Positions 50,756 to 60,448 of a DNA stretch of 64,000 nucleotides are shown here, in pieces (within the stretch, counting starts at the first letter, position 1; each line of letters begins with the position of its first letter). Under the pieces are notes generated by a model. The model did no database searches. It saw only the letters and a program-made list of their open reading frames with translations, and was not told the origin of the DNA. The stretch covers positions 90,241 to 154,240 of the forward strand of contig NZ_LMRA01000003.1 of assembly GCF_001424705.1 (NCBI RefSeq). Direction: 5' to 3'. The stretch is from Methylobacterium sp. Leaf465 (GTDB taxonomy: Bacteria > Pseudomonadota > Alphaproteobacteria > Rhizobiales > Beijerinckiaceae). Made by a program: the position numbers and the translations under genes.

Positions 50756-51639
50756 GCGGTGTCCTTGGCGCCGATGTTGTAGAACCACGGCCAGACATGC
50801 GGGTAAGAGCCCGTCGTGACGGTGAAGCCCGCTGCCTTCAGCGAGGGAATCCCGTCGGCGGCCGGAACCTCAATCCAGTCGACCTGTCCCGAGCGCAGGG
50901 CGGCGAACCGGGTATTCGCCTCCGGGATCGGCATCAGCCGGATCCGGTCGACCTTCGCCTTGCGAGCGGCGTCCCAGTAGCCGTCGAACCGCGCTAGATC
51001 GATGGCCTCGCGGGGACTGACCCGCGTGATTCGGAACGGTCCCGTCCCGGCGGCCGGCAGCATCGCGGTCCCGGCCCAGGTGCGGCCGCCCTTCTCGAAC
51101 GAGGACGGCGCGGTGAACAGCAGGTCGACCATCATGTGGGGGAAGTACGAGGCCGCGACGGTCGTCGTGACCGCAACCGTGCGATCATCGACCTTGCGAT
51201 AGCCGGCGATGATCGGCACCCGCGTCCTCGTGATGCCGGCGGCGGCCACCTCGTATTGCGGGCTGTCGGCCTTGAAGTAGCGGTCGAGATTCCACAGCAC
51301 CGCATCGGCGTTGAAAGGCGTGCCGTCGTGGAATGCGACGCCGTCGCGCAGATGGAAGAGCCACGTCCGCTTGTCCTCGGGCATTTGCTCCCAGCGCTCG
51401 GCCAATCCGGGCTTGAGGGTCGCGGGCCGGTCGCTGCGCGTGAGGTCCCACTGCACCAGCGGCTCGAAGACCGGATAGCCGAGAAAACGCAGGCCTTCGA
51501 ACCCGTTGTTCGGCATCCCGGTGGTGGTGGGAATGTCGGTTGCCGTCATGGCGATACGCAATGAGCTCTCGGCCTGCACGACCGATGTGCAAGCCCCGAT
51601 CCCCACGGCGATGAGCGCCGCCCGCTTTCGACTCGTCAT
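50752..51639 (-). pseudogene. Truncated peptide ABC transporter substrate-binding protein (family 5)
   Basis: From ATG 51639 the frame encodes a signal peptide (ALIAVGIGACTSVVQAES) and the first 295 or so residues of an SBP_bac_5 protein: LRFLGYPVFEPLVQWDL, LKPGLAERWEQMPEDKRTWLFHLRDGVAFHDGTPFNADAVLWNLDRY, GTGPFRITRVSPREAIDLARFDGYW and SYPHVWPWFYNIGAKDT. Normal members are about 500 residues. Here the sequence passes directly into hydrolase sequence at about 50755 and stops at 50668. No permease or ATPase genes of this type accompany it, so it is presumably non-functional. Confidence 0.78.
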
Positions 51640-51682
51640 CGTATCGGACCTCGTGTTTCCGTGGAGGATCGTGGGTTGATCG

Positions 51683-53221
51683 TCAGGTGCGCGAGGACGG
51701 CGCGTAGAAGGGCTGGCGCGGGGTGTCAGGCAGATAGCCGTCGTAGAAGGCCTTGACGTAGGGCGTGACGGCGAGCCCGAGCTCCCGCCGGGCGACCTCC
51801 TCGGGGGTCCGTGGCCGGCCGAGGGTTTCGGCGATCTCAGCGAGCACGGCATCCCGGTCGACCTGGGTGAAGCGGCCATCGGCGTAGACGATTTGCCCGT
51901 CGACGAAGACCGCATCGACGGCCCCCGTCTTGGCGCGCTGCATCAGCGCGTCGAGGATCGGGATGTCGGTGTCCTGGTAGGGATAGGTCGCCTTGTCGTA
52001 GTCGATCAGCACCGCGTCGAAGAATCGGCCCGGATCGAGGCGGCCGATGCTCTGGCCGAAGGCGGTGGTCTTGGCGCCGTGCTCGGTCGCCATCCGCAGG
52101 ACCTGCGGGCAGGTGGGCACGTCGTCGTCCATGCCGGGGGTGCGGTGAGCCCGCAGGACGAGGCGCAGCTCCTGGAGCATATCCCGATCCTCGTTGAGGC
52201 CCGCCTCGTCGAGGCCCATCCCGACGGTCAAGCCCTTGGCCTCGTAGAGGTTGAGGGGCGCCACGCCGGAGCGCAGGCGGAAGTTCGACGAGCAGTTGTG
52301 GCAGATGCAGGTGCCGGTCTCGGCAGCGATGTCGGCATCCTCCGCCGTCAACCAGACGCCGTGCCCGAGGGTCAGGTGCGGCCCGAGCACGCCGAGGTCG
52401 TGCAGGTGGCGCACGGCGGTCTTGCCGGTCCGGCGCCGGGCATATTCCTTCTGATAGGCGGTCTCGAGAAGGTGCATGTGCATGGGCACGCCGTGCTTGC
52501 GCGCGGTGGCATCGAGGGTCTGCAGCGCCTCGTCGCTGCACCAATGCAGGTTGGCCGGGGCCAGCTGGATCCGGGTGAGCCGCTCGCCCTCGTTCTCCGC
52601 CTTCAGGGTCTCGAACAGAGTCATGAAATCCGCGAACGGCATCGACTGCGCCTTGAGATGCGCCATCAGCTGCCCGGCGACGGGCTGGGGCAGGCGTTCG
52701 CAGAAGGCTTCGTCGGCCTCGTAGACGAGGCGGTTCTGCTCGCGCACGGCGTAGCAGTAGGAGGCGCGCATCCCGATCTTGCGATAGGCGCCGAGCACCT
52801 GCGAGGCCGCGCCGTGGACCTGCTCGTAGCCGCCCGCCATCCAGCCGTGGATGTGCTGCACGGTGGTGACGCCGGAGGCGAGCATCTCGAAGGCGGAATA
52901 AAGGGTGTCGAGTTCGTGGTCGACGCGCTTGGCGGCGATGCGCGTGGCGAACCAGAGTTCCAGGGCGTGGTCGGGCGAGCCGAGTTGCAGGGGGGTGAGC
53001 CCGACATGATGATGGCTGTTGACGAAGCCCGGCAGCATCACGTGGCGCGGGTAGCGATGCACGGTCGCGTCCGGTGCCTTGGCGCGCAAGGCCGCCGGAT
53101 CGCCCACCTCGACGATGATGCCGTCCCGCACCAGCACGGCGGCGTTGTCGTGGATGATCGGGGTATGCCGGTCCTGCACGCCCGTGATGATGGTGCGGGC
53201 CTCGACGATGATCTCGGTCAT
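51683..53221 (-). CDS. Amidohydrolase (TrzN/AtzB/8-oxoguanine deaminase-like)
   Basis: 512 residues. Metal-dependent amidohydrolase fold: VMLPGFVNSHHHVGLTPLQLG (HxH), VPMHMHLLETAYQKEY (His), HLTLGHGVWLTAED (His), and GMGLDEAGLNEDRDM (Asp). It is longer than typical 450-residue chlorohydrolase-like enzymes because of an N-terminal beta strand region and an extended C-terminus. Members deaminate or hydrolyse N-heterocycles. It lies just upstream, with respect to the minus strand, of the truncated binding protein and downstream of an ABC importer operon, suggesting catabolism of an imported nitrogen heterocycle. Substrate unknown. Confidence 0.88.
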   Translation of the reverse strand: MTEIIVEARTIITGVQDRHTPIIHDNAAVLVRDGIIVEVGDPAALRAKAPDATVHRYPRHVMLPGFVNSHHHVGLTPLQLGSPDHALELWFATRIAAKRVDHELDTLYSAFEMLASGVTTVQHIHGWMAGGYEQVHGAASQVLGAYRKIGMRASYCYAVREQNRLVYEADEAFCERLPQPVAGQLMAHLKAQSMPFADFMTLFETLKAENEGERLTRIQLAPANLHWCSDEALQTLDATARKHGVPMHMHLLETAYQKEYARRRTGKTAVRHLHDLGVLGPHLTLGHGVWLTAEDADIAAETGTCICHNCSSNFRLRSGVAPLNLYEAKGLTVGMGLDEAGLNEDRDMLQELRLVLRAHRTPGMDDDVPTCPQVLRMATEHGAKTTAFGQSIGRLDPGRFFDAVLIDYDKATYPYQDTDIPILDALMQRAKTGAVDAVFVDGQIVYADGRFTQVDRDAVLAEIAETLGRPRTPEEVARRELGLAVTPYVKAFYDGYLPDTPRQPFYAPSSRT

Positions 53222-53270
53222 GCTGATCCTTGAGACGGTTGAGAACGATGACGGCGGACGAGGGCGGCGC

Positions 53271-54086
53271 TCAGCGCGCCTCCTGCTCCGCGAAGGCCCG
53301 GTCGACCTCGTCGGCGAGGAGTTCGCCGAAGCGGTCGCGCAGGTCGTGGAACCGTGGGTCGCGGGGATTGCGCGGGCGGGGTAGATCCACCGGCACGATG
53401 GTCTTCACCCGGCCGGGACGGGCGGTGAACACGACGACCCGATCGGCCAGCGCCACCGCCTCGTCGATCGAATGCGTGACGAGGACGATGGAGGCGCCGC
53501 TGTCGCGCCAGATCTGGAGCAGGAAATTCTGCATCTTGGCACGGGTCTGGACGTCGAGGGCCGCGAAGGGCTCGTCCATCATGAGGACCTTCGGGCGCAT
53601 GGCGAGCGCCCGGGCGCAGGCGGCGCGCTGGCGCATGCCCCCGGAGAGCTCGTCCGGCTTCTTGTCCATCATGTCGGTGAGGCCAACCCGCCGCAGCATC
53701 TCGGCGGCAATCTCCCGGCGCTTCAGCTTCTGGACCGCGCCGATGGAGAGGCCGAAGGCGACGTTGTCGAGGATCGTCAGCCAGGGGAACAGCGAGGCAT
53801 CCTGGAAGATGAGGCCGCGCTCGGCCGACGGCCCCGCGATCGGCAGGCCGTCCGCCTCCATCGTGCCGGCGCTCGCCGGCTCAAGCCCGGCGATCATGTA
53901 GAGCAGCGTCGACTTCCCGCAGCCGGAGGGGCCGAGGAAGACCACGAACTCGCCGGGGGCGATGTCGAGGTCGATGTCGCGCAGGGCCTGGACGGGGCTG
54001 CGGCCGGCGGGCGACCAGGTCTTGCCGACACCCGACAGGTGCACGGCGGGGCGGCGGAGCGAAGGGCTTGGGACCGGAGCGTTCAT
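53271..54086 (-). CDS. ABC transporter ATPase, nitrate/sulfonate/taurine type
   Basis: 271 residues; ATG 54086 overlaps the permease stop (ATGA), favouring it over ATG 54116. Walker A is FLGPSGCGKSTLLYMIAGL, and the Q-loop region is RGLIFQDASLFPWLTILDNVAFGL. LSGGMRQRAACARALAMRPKVLMMDEPFAALDVQTR is the signature plus Walker B, and the H-loop is LVTHSIDEAVALADRVVV. It belongs to the SsuB/TauB/NrtD group, powering the adjacent permease. Confidence 0.94.
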   Translation of the reverse strand: MNAPVPSPSLRRPAVHLSGVGKTWSPAGRSPVQALRDIDLDIAPGEFVVFLGPSGCGKSTLLYMIAGLEPASAGTMEADGLPIAGPSAERGLIFQDASLFPWLTILDNVAFGLSIGAVQKLKRREIAAEMLRRVGLTDMMDKKPDELSGGMRQRAACARALAMRPKVLMMDEPFAALDVQTRAKMQNFLLQIWRDSGASIVLVTHSIDEAVALADRVVVFTARPGRVKTIVPVDLPRPRNPRDPRFHDLRDRFGELLADEVDRAFAEQEAR

Positions 54087-55012
54087 CGACCGCCTCCCTG
54101 GGGGGCGATCCACCACAGCATCCGGGCCTGGACTTGGCGCAAAGCCCAGTCGAAGCCGAAGCCGAGCAGGCCGATGATCGCCATGGTGAAGAAACTGAGG
54201 CGGGCGTTGAAGGTCGAGCGGGCGAGCGAGACGATCTGCCCGAGGCCGCTGCCGACGCCCACCGCCTCCGCGATCAGCACCACCATCCAGGCAGCGAACA
54301 GGTTGAGGCGCAGGGTCATGAACAGCCCCGGCAGGATCGCCGGCAGCACCACGCGGAAGAAGGTCTGGCGGGTATCCGCCCCCATGATGCGGGCGACGTT
54401 GAGGTAGGTGACCGGCACCGCTGCGATCTGGGTGCTCGTCGTCAGCGCGATGGCGAAGAACAGGGTGATGAAGACGAGAAAGATCGCCGGCACGTCACCG
54501 ATTCCGAAGACGAAGATCGCCACCGGCAGCCAAGCCACCGGCGAGATCGGCGCCAGCAGGAGCACGGTGGGCAGGACGAGGTTGCGGAACAGCCGGACAT
54601 AGTGGAGCAGCGCGCCCACCAGGACGCCGCCGACGAAGCCGAGGACGAGCCCGACCGTGACCCGCATGGTCGTCCACCCGATGGTGGCGAGGAGCGGCAT
54701 CACGCCTCCGCCCTCGCTGCGGCTGCCGATCCGGTTGGACCGGTCGAAATACTTCAGGGTCGCGGGCAGGTCGGCAAGGAACAGGTGCGGGGGCGGCAGG
54801 AGCAGCGGGTTCAGGAACCCGAGGGCCCAGAGAGCCTCCCACAGGCCGGCGAACAGGCCGAGCGAGGCGAGGCTCCAGCCGAGGGTCGCCAGCCCCGCGT
54901 GCAGGCGCGGGTATCGCGGGGGAGCGAAGGGCCGCCCCTGTCCCGGGGTCGCCTGCGCGGATTGTACAGAAACCGGCGCCACTGCGCCGAGTGGAACGTC
55001 CGTCGCGGCCAT
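54083..55012 (-). CDS. ABC transporter permease, nitrate/sulfonate/taurine type
   Basis: 309 residues with about six transmembrane helices (LGWSLASLGLFAGLWEALWALGF; VTVGLVLGFVGGVLVGALLHY; LVLPTVLLLAPISPVAWLPVAIFVFGIGDVPAIFLVFITLFFAIALTTS in outline). The EAA-like coupling loop is LNVARIMGADTRQTFFRVVLPAILPGLFMTLRLNLFAAWMVVLIAEAVG. SsuC/TauC-type. It lies between the binding-protein and ATPase genes on the minus strand. Confidence 0.94.
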   Translation of the reverse strand: MAATDVPLGAVAPVSVQSAQATPGQGRPFAPPRYPRLHAGLATLGWSLASLGLFAGLWEALWALGFLNPLLLPPPHLFLADLPATLKYFDRSNRIGSRSEGGGVMPLLATIGWTTMRVTVGLVLGFVGGVLVGALLHYVRLFRNLVLPTVLLLAPISPVAWLPVAIFVFGIGDVPAIFLVFITLFFAIALTTSTQIAAVPVTYLNVARIMGADTRQTFFRVVLPAILPGLFMTLRLNLFAAWMVVLIAEAVGVGSGLGQIVSLARSTFNARLSFFTMAIIGLLGFGFDWALRQVQARMLWWIAPQGGGR

Positions 55013-55063
55013 GAGGCTGCCTTTCGGAAGATCGGGAATCGGGTCCGGGAGACGCGGGGTCCG

Positions 55064-56119
55064 TCAGGCCGATTTCAGCTTCAGCCCATCAGAGAGCGGC
55101 CGATTCTCGGCGATGACCTGCTCCATCAGGCTCCAGTCGAAGGCATCGGGTCCGGGCGCCTTCTTGATGTAGCCCATCTCCTTCATCGACTGCCCGCGGG
55201 CGATGATGAAGTCGGTCTGGTTGCGCTGATCCGTGCAGACGGGTTGCTTGGCGGAGGCATCGACCGCGGCTTCCATGGTGGTCTTGTAGTAGTTGCCGAC
55301 GGTGTCCTTCAGCGCCGCAGTGCGATCGGATTCGATCTGAGACTGCGCGGTGAACAGAGCCTTGATCACCGCCCGTACGGTGGCGGGGCTCTTCTCGATC
55401 AGCGGTGTCCGGGCTGCCAGGACGCAATCGGAATAGCCGGCGCCGTAGATGTCGGTTCCGTCCGAGAGGAGCGTGGCGCCCTTGCGCGACTGCAGGCACT
55501 GCGTGGCGTAGGGCTCGATATGGCAGATCGCATCGACCGCGCCGGCGATGAAGGCCTGGGCCAGCTCCGGTGAGGTATCGAGGTAGCGTACGTCGAGGTC
55601 TTGGAAGGTCAGTCCGGCCTTCTTGAGATAGTCGAACGGCAAGACCTCGAGGGTGTCCGCCTGGAAGGTGCCGAGGGTCTTGCCCTTCAGGTCGGCCGCG
55701 GACCGGATGCCTTCCCGGGCCACGATCATGCAGCCCTGGACACCCCCGCCTGCGACGATCTTTACCGGGGCACCGGCGTCGTACAGGGTCATGAAGTTCG
55801 AGTAGGGGATCATCGACATGTCGACGAGCCCGGCACCGAACATAGTCGTGATCTCGGCGTTCGAGGGCGTCACCACGAAATCCAGGCTGACCCCGTCGCC
55901 CTCCGTCAGTTTGCGCTCATGGGCGAGGAACATGCCGAGGTTGCAGAAGCCGGACCCGTGGGTCGCCTTGACGGTGGTCATCGCGCCCGCCGCGGCGGCC
56001 GGTGCGACCAGGGCCGCGAGATGGGCCGGCAGCGCGATGGCAGCGCCGGCCGATCCCGCTGCGCGCAGAAGGCCACGCCGGGAGAAGCGTTGAAAGAACA
56101 GACCGTCACGTTCGCACAT
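55064..56119 (-). CDS. ABC transporter substrate-binding protein, NMT1/THI5-like (Tat-exported)
   Basis: 351 residues from ATG 56119. The twin-arginine signal is FQRFSRRGLLRAAGSAGAAIALPAHLAALVAPAAAAG. The mature domain is TVKATHGSGFCNLGMFLAHERKLTEGDGVSLDFVVTPSNAEITTMFGAGLVDMSMIPYSNFMTLYDAG in outline, then MIVAREGIRSAADLKGKTLG and YLDTSPELAQAFIAGAVDAICHIEPYATQ. This is the nitrate/taurine/pyrimidine-precursor binding family. First gene of a minus-strand binding protein-permease-ATPase-amidohydrolase set. Confidence 0.93.
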   Translation of the reverse strand: MCERDGLFFQRFSRRGLLRAAGSAGAAIALPAHLAALVAPAAAAGAMTTVKATHGSGFCNLGMFLAHERKLTEGDGVSLDFVVTPSNAEITTMFGAGLVDMSMIPYSNFMTLYDAGAPVKIVAGGGVQGCMIVAREGIRSAADLKGKTLGTFQADTLEVLPFDYLKKAGLTFQDLDVRYLDTSPELAQAFIAGAVDAICHIEPYATQCLQSRKGATLLSDGTDIYGAGYSDCVLAARTPLIEKSPATVRAVIKALFTAQSQIESDRTAALKDTVGNYYKTTMEAAVDASAKQPVCTDQRNQTDFIIARGQSMKEMGYIKKAPGPDAFDWSLMEQVIAENRPLSDGLKLKSA

Positions 56120-56652
56120 GATGCTCTCCGATCCCGCAGAGGGCGATGACACCGCGACCGTTCGGTCTGCCAGACGCAGGGCTGCATCGAGGAGGGCGTG
56201 ATGCAGTCGGACCGGGCAGCACCGTCCAGGACGGGCATCGTCGGATGGGCACGCCAACCCATGAGAGCCGATGGCTCTGCGCTGCGCGCCAACTCATGCA
56301 AGGCACGCGCCAAGCCGCCTGCGCAGGCCGTTCACCGTCCTATCCGCTCGCCCCATGGAAGATCAATCACGAGAAAACCAATCCAGCTGGGTCTAAGATG
56401 CGCGTATCATGCGAGCATTCGCGTTTTTAATCTGGCCAATATTGGAAGAGACCGACATCTTGCGCGTCGATTTCGGTTGCCGGCGACCGCCGGCTCCGCG
56501 ATCGCAGCGCGGTCCGGCGACGGAGCGAGCCGGCGTCGGCGCCGTCCCATCGGCACGCCGGGCATGGCATCCCGCCAGGCGCATTGCCTCGCCATCGATT
56601 TTCCGCAAGCGAACGGCATTCTCCTCGAGGGCGGACCGGAGCGCATCCACCG
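56120..56652. promoter_or_regulatory. Divergent intergenic region, AT-rich at 56355-56460
   Basis: 533 bases between the divergent binding-protein and flavoenzyme genes. The low-GC stretch 56355-56460 is the best place for a promoter. No intact gene was seen; open frames here have no RBS and arginine/alanine-rich random composition. Confidence 0.4.
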
Positions 56653-57822
56653 ATGGAAGACCGTTTTGAGATTGCCGTCGTCGGCCTCGGCGCCATGGGC
56701 AGCGCGGCCCTCTACCAGTTGGGCTTGCGCGGGGCGAAGGCGCTCGGCCTCGATCGCTTCGCCCCGCCGCATACCTCGGGGTCGAGCCACGGCGAGAGCC
56801 GCATCACCCGGCAGGCCGTCGGAGAGGGCCGCGACTACGTCCCCTTCGTCCTGGCCTCGCACCGGATCTGGCGGAGCCTGGAAGCGGAGACCGGCGAAAC
56901 GCTGCTGACGGCCTGCGGCGCTCTCGTGATGGGGCCAGGCAGCGGTGTTTCCTCGCATCACGGGAAGCCGGATTTCGTCGGGCGCTCCATCGATGCCGCG
57001 CGGGCTTTCGCGATCCCGCACGAAATTCTCGACGGGTGCGAGGTGGCGCGCCGCTTCCCCCAGTTCCGCAATCTCGGCGGCGACGAGAAGGCCTATTACG
57101 AGCCGGGCGGCGGCTACGTCCGGCCCGAGCGCTGCATCGCCGCGCAGCTCCACCGAGCCGGCGCGCTCGGGGCCGAGATCCGCACCGGGACGACGGTGCG
57201 ATCGATCCTCCAGCAGCCGGGCGGGGTCCGAATCGAGACCGATCGGGGCGTCGTCCATGCCGATCAGGTGGTGGTCTCCGCCGGGGCCTGGACCGCGCCC
57301 CTGCTCGGCGCGCCCTTCACGGACCTGCTCACCGTCAACCGCCAGCTGCTGCACTGGTATGCCCTCGACGACGCCTCGGCCTACGGGTCCGATGCGCCGG
57401 TCTTCATCTGGATGCACGGTTCCGGCGACACGGACTACCTCTACGGCTTCCCGCCCCTGCCGGGAGAGATCGCGGTGAAGGTCGCCACCGAGCAGTACGA
57501 GACATCGACGCAGGCCGAGGCCCTCGACCGCGTTGTGAGCCCCGCGGAATCCGCCGCGATGCACCGACACCACGTGGCGGGCCGGCTCGCCGGCGCGTCG
57601 GCGCGGGTGACCCGGGCCGCCGCCTGCCTCTACACCGTGACGCCCGACCGGGGCTTCATCATCGATCGCCACCCGCGGATGGATAGGGTCCTCGTCGTGT
57701 CGGCCTGCTCCGGGCACGGCTTCAAGCACTCGGCCGGCATCGGCGAGGCCGTGGCCGAGGAGATGCTGCAGGGCGGCGGGCGCATCGATCTCGCACCTTA
57801 TTCGCTCGCGCGGTTCGGCTGA
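56653..57822 (+). CDS. FAD-dependent oxidoreductase, monomeric sarcosine oxidase / N-methyltryptophan oxidase-like
   Basis: 389 residues from ATG 56653, the size of SoxA/MSOX. The FAD dinucleotide motif is FEIAVVGLGAMGSAALYQLGLRG, followed by HTSGSSHGESRITRQA, characteristic of the family. FLAD-contacting QVVVSAGAWTAPLLG and the covalent-flavin Cys in AACLYTVTPDRGFIIDRHP are present, then VVSACSGHGFKHSAGIGEAVAE. It oxidises an N-methylated amino acid to the amine plus formaldehyde and H2O2. It precedes a polar amino-acid ABC importer on the same strand, so its substrate is probably imported by that system. Confidence 0.9.
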   Translation: MEDRFEIAVVGLGAMGSAALYQLGLRGAKALGLDRFAPPHTSGSSHGESRITRQAVGEGRDYVPFVLASHRIWRSLEAETGETLLTACGALVMGPGSGVSSHHGKPDFVGRSIDAARAFAIPHEILDGCEVARRFPQFRNLGGDEKAYYEPGGGYVRPERCIAAQLHRAGALGAEIRTGTTVRSILQQPGGVRIETDRGVVHADQVVVSAGAWTAPLLGAPFTDLLTVNRQLLHWYALDDASAYGSDAPVFIWMHGSGDTDYLYGFPPLPGEIAVKVATEQYETSTQAEALDRVVSPAESAAMHRHHVAGRLAGASARVTRAAACLYTVTPDRGFIIDRHPRMDRVLVVSACSGHGFKHSAGIGEAVAEEMLQGGGRIDLAPYSLARFG

Positions 57823-57953
57823 TCCCCACAGCGATGGCCTGTCGATTGCTTGACCCGATCGGACCCGAGAGGGCAGTCTCCCCGAAGAGCGCGCGTCGAG
57901 CCCCGGTCTCGTCTCCGGTCGAGCCGGATGTGCTCAGCAGAAGGTATCCTTCC

Positions 57954-58784
57954 ATGCGCAAGCCGACTTCGGCGTTTCTCGACTCTGGTCTGCTCGCGGC
58001 GGCCATCGTGCTGTCCGCTTCCCTGGCGACGGCGGCGGATGGGATCGAGGCGATCAAGCAGCGCGGGACCCTCATCGTCGGCGTGAAGGCGGATTACCGG
58101 CCCTTCGGCTTCCGCGATCCGAGCGGGGCGATCATCGGGCTCGAACCGGACCTGGCTGCCGACGTCGCCAAGCGCCTCGGCGTGAAGCTCGAGCTCGTGC
58201 CGGTGGTCTCCTCCAACCGGATCGAGTTCCTGCAGCAGGGCAAGGTCGACCTCCTCATCGCCACGCTCTCTGACAAGCCGGAGCGTCGCCGCGTGGTGCA
58301 GGCCATCGACCCGCAATACTATTCCGACTTCGTCAACGTGATGCTGCCCAAGAAAGCCGGTATCACCGACTGGGCGCAGCTGAAGGGCAAGCCCCTCTGC
58401 GCCACCTCGGGCGCCTGGTACAACAAGGACGTGGCCCGGACCTACGGTGCGGAGATCGTCGCCTTCGACGGCTCCGAGAAGCCGCTCTTCGCGCTCAAGC
58501 AGGGCAATTGTCTCGGCTACGTCTACGACCAGAGCATGCTGCAGGGTAAGCTCCTCGACGCCGACTGGAAGGCGGATTACGGGCTGCCGCTAAAGGGCAT
58601 CCTCGACGCCCCCTGGATGATGGCGGTGGCGCTCGGCAACGGCGCGCTGCAGGCTCTCCTGGAGACGACGACCAAGGACTGGATGAAGTCCGGCTTCATC
58701 GTCGAGGAGGAGAAGAAGTGGGGCATCGAGCCGACGGAGTACTCGAAGGCGATGCACGAGAAGTACAAGAACGCGACCAACTGA
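57954..58784 (+). CDS. Polar amino-acid ABC transporter substrate-binding protein (family 3)
   Basis: 276 residues from ATG 57954 with a signal peptide (LLAAAIVLSASLATAA). SBP_bac_3 features are GTLIVGVKADYRPFGFRDPSGAIIGLEPDLAADVAKRLGVKLELVPV, DLLIATLSDKPERRRVV and LKGKPLCATSGAWYN. Two Cys (LCATSG, GNCLGY) may form the family disulfide. Followed by two permeases and an ATPase. Confidence 0.93.
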   Translation: MRKPTSAFLDSGLLAAAIVLSASLATAADGIEAIKQRGTLIVGVKADYRPFGFRDPSGAIIGLEPDLAADVAKRLGVKLELVPVVSSNRIEFLQQGKVDLLIATLSDKPERRRVVQAIDPQYYSDFVNVMLPKKAGITDWAQLKGKPLCATSGAWYNKDVARTYGAEIVAFDGSEKPLFALKQGNCLGYVYDQSMLQGKLLDADWKADYGLPLKGILDAPWMMAVALGNGALQALLETTTKDWMKSGFIVEEEKKWGIEPTEYSKAMHEKYKNATN

Positions 58785-58824
58785 ACCGCGCCGGGCCGAA
58801 CGACTGGCCGTTTCGAGGAGCACG

Positions 58825-59571
58825 ATGGACGCCGTTCCGAACTGGTTCCGGGGCCTCTACGAGACCACGGGCTACAACTTCACGGTCTTCTACGACCCCT
58901 ATGATTGGGACCGCTACGTCAACGGCCTGAAGACCACCCTGCTGCTCGCGGTGACGACGATCCTGGCGAGCCTCGTCATCGGCGCCGTGGGAGCGCTTCT
59001 GCAGGGCGGCCCATCCCGGCTCCTGCGCGGCCTCGTCAACGGCTTCGTCGTCGTGTTCCGCAATACGCCGCCGCTGGTGCAGATCTTCTTCTTCTACTTC
59101 GGGCTCGGCACCCTGCTGCCGGCCACCCAGACCGCCGACGGCCTGCGCGTGCCGCTCCTCGACAACGTGCAGTGGGCCATCGTCTCGCTGGCCCTGTTCG
59201 CTGGGGCCTTCAACGTCGAGATCTTCCGCTCGGGCATCGAGGCGGTACCGCGCACCACCGTCGAGGCGGCCGAGTCCCTCGGCTACACCCGGCTCAAGGC
59301 ATATCTCTACGTCGTGCTGCCGCTCGCCCTCCGGGTCTGCCTGCCGGCCCTGAACAACAACCTGATCAACCTCCTGAAGACCACCACCCTGGCCTACGCC
59401 ATCGCGGTGCCGGAGACGCTCTACGCGGTGAAGCAGATCTGGTCGGAATCGCAGAACGTGCTGGAGATGATGGTCGTCCTGCTGGCGACCTACGCCGTCC
59501 TCGTCGGCGTCCTGGTCTGGCTCATGCACCGCTGGGAGCGGGCCCTGCGGATTCCGGGCTACAGCCGATGA
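58825..59571 (+). CDS. Polar amino-acid ABC transporter permease 1 (HisM/GlnP type)
   Basis: 248 residues; about five transmembrane helices. LKTTLLLAVTTILASLVIGAVGAL and VVFRNTPPLVQIFFFYFGLGTLLP are family hallmarks. The coupling loop is GIEAVPRTTVEAAESLGYTRLKAYLYVVLPLALRVCLPALNNNLINLLKTTTLAYAI. It pairs with the overlapping second permease. Confidence 0.94.
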   Translation: MDAVPNWFRGLYETTGYNFTVFYDPYDWDRYVNGLKTTLLLAVTTILASLVIGAVGALLQGGPSRLLRGLVNGFVVVFRNTPPLVQIFFFYFGLGTLLPATQTADGLRVPLLDNVQWAIVSLALFAGAFNVEIFRSGIEAVPRTTVEAAESLGYTRLKAYLYVVLPLALRVCLPALNNNLINLLKTTTLAYAIAVPETLYAVKQIWSESQNVLEMMVVLLATYAVLVGVLVWLMHRWERALRIPGYSR

Positions 59572-60419
59572 GGCCACTGCCGTCGACTGGGAGCGACCTG
59601 CCGGTCCTGCTGCCGTTCCGGGTCTTGCGCACCCAGGCCCGGTTCACCCTCCGCCCGGTGCAGGCTTGGCTCCTCGGCGCGTGGCTCGCCGGCCTCGTCC
59701 TCGTGATGCCGGCCTTTGCGCAGGGGCCCGACGCGGTGCTGTCGCCGCTTCAGGTGATCCTGCGCTGGGCACCGCTGCTGCTCACGGGCTTTGCCTTCAA
59801 CGTTGCCATCTCCCTCGTGGCCATGCTCCTCGGGACGGGGGCGGGCGTCGCTCTGGGCCTCGCCCTGGTCAGCGAGGGGCCGATTCTGCGCTGCGTCGCC
59901 TGGGGCCTGACGCAGGTCTTCCGCAACGTGCCCTGGCTGGTGCTGCTGTTCTTCGTCATGTTCCTGGTGCCGTTCCAGGTCACGGTGTTCGGCCTGCGCG
60001 TGCCGCTGCCCGACTGGGTCAAGGCGACGGTCGGATTCGCGCTGCCGGTGATGGCCAACGTCGCCGAGATCGTGCGCGGCGCCGTGCGCTCCGTGCCGGC
60101 CACCCAGTGGGAGGCGGCCGAATCCCTGGCGTTCACCCGGCCCCAGACGCTGTTCCGCATCATCCTGCCCCAGTGCCTGAAGCGGATGCTGCCCCCCTGG
60201 ATGAACGTCTACGCCCTGATCGCGATGGCCACCGTGCAGGCCTCGATCGTGGGCGTCACCGAGATGCTGACGCTGACGGCGCAGGTGCACGCGGCGGAAG
60301 GGGGCCGGCCCGAGTTGTTCGCGCCGCTCTACGGCTTCGCCCTGCTGTGCTTCTTCCTCTACTGCTACCCGATCGACCGGCTGACCGCGCGCCTAGAGCG
60401 GCGGTTCGAGACGGCGTGA
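59568..60419 (+). CDS. Polar amino-acid ABC transporter permease 2
   Basis: 283 residues; ATG 59568 overlaps the stop of permease 1 (ATGA). An N-terminal extension with one extra hydrophobic segment (AWLLGAWLAGLVLVMPAFAQG) precedes the usual domain (LLTGFAFNVAISLVAMLLGTGAGVALGLALV; VFRNVPWLVLLFFVMFLVPFQ). The coupling loop is GAVRSVPATQWEAAESLAFTRPQTLFRIILPQCLKRMLPPWMN. It forms the heterodimeric channel with permease 1. Confidence 0.94.
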   Translation: MRPLPSTGSDLPVLLPFRVLRTQARFTLRPVQAWLLGAWLAGLVLVMPAFAQGPDAVLSPLQVILRWAPLLLTGFAFNVAISLVAMLLGTGAGVALGLALVSEGPILRCVAWGLTQVFRNVPWLVLLFFVMFLVPFQVTVFGLRVPLPDWVKATVGFALPVMANVAEIVRGAVRSVPATQWEAAESLAFTRPQTLFRIILPQCLKRMLPPWMNVYALIAMATVQASIVGVTEMLTLTAQVHAAEGGRPELFAPLYGFALLCFFLYCYPIDRLTARLERRFETA

Positions 60420-60448
60420 GGCCTCCCCTGTCCGATGGTGCGTCCCCG

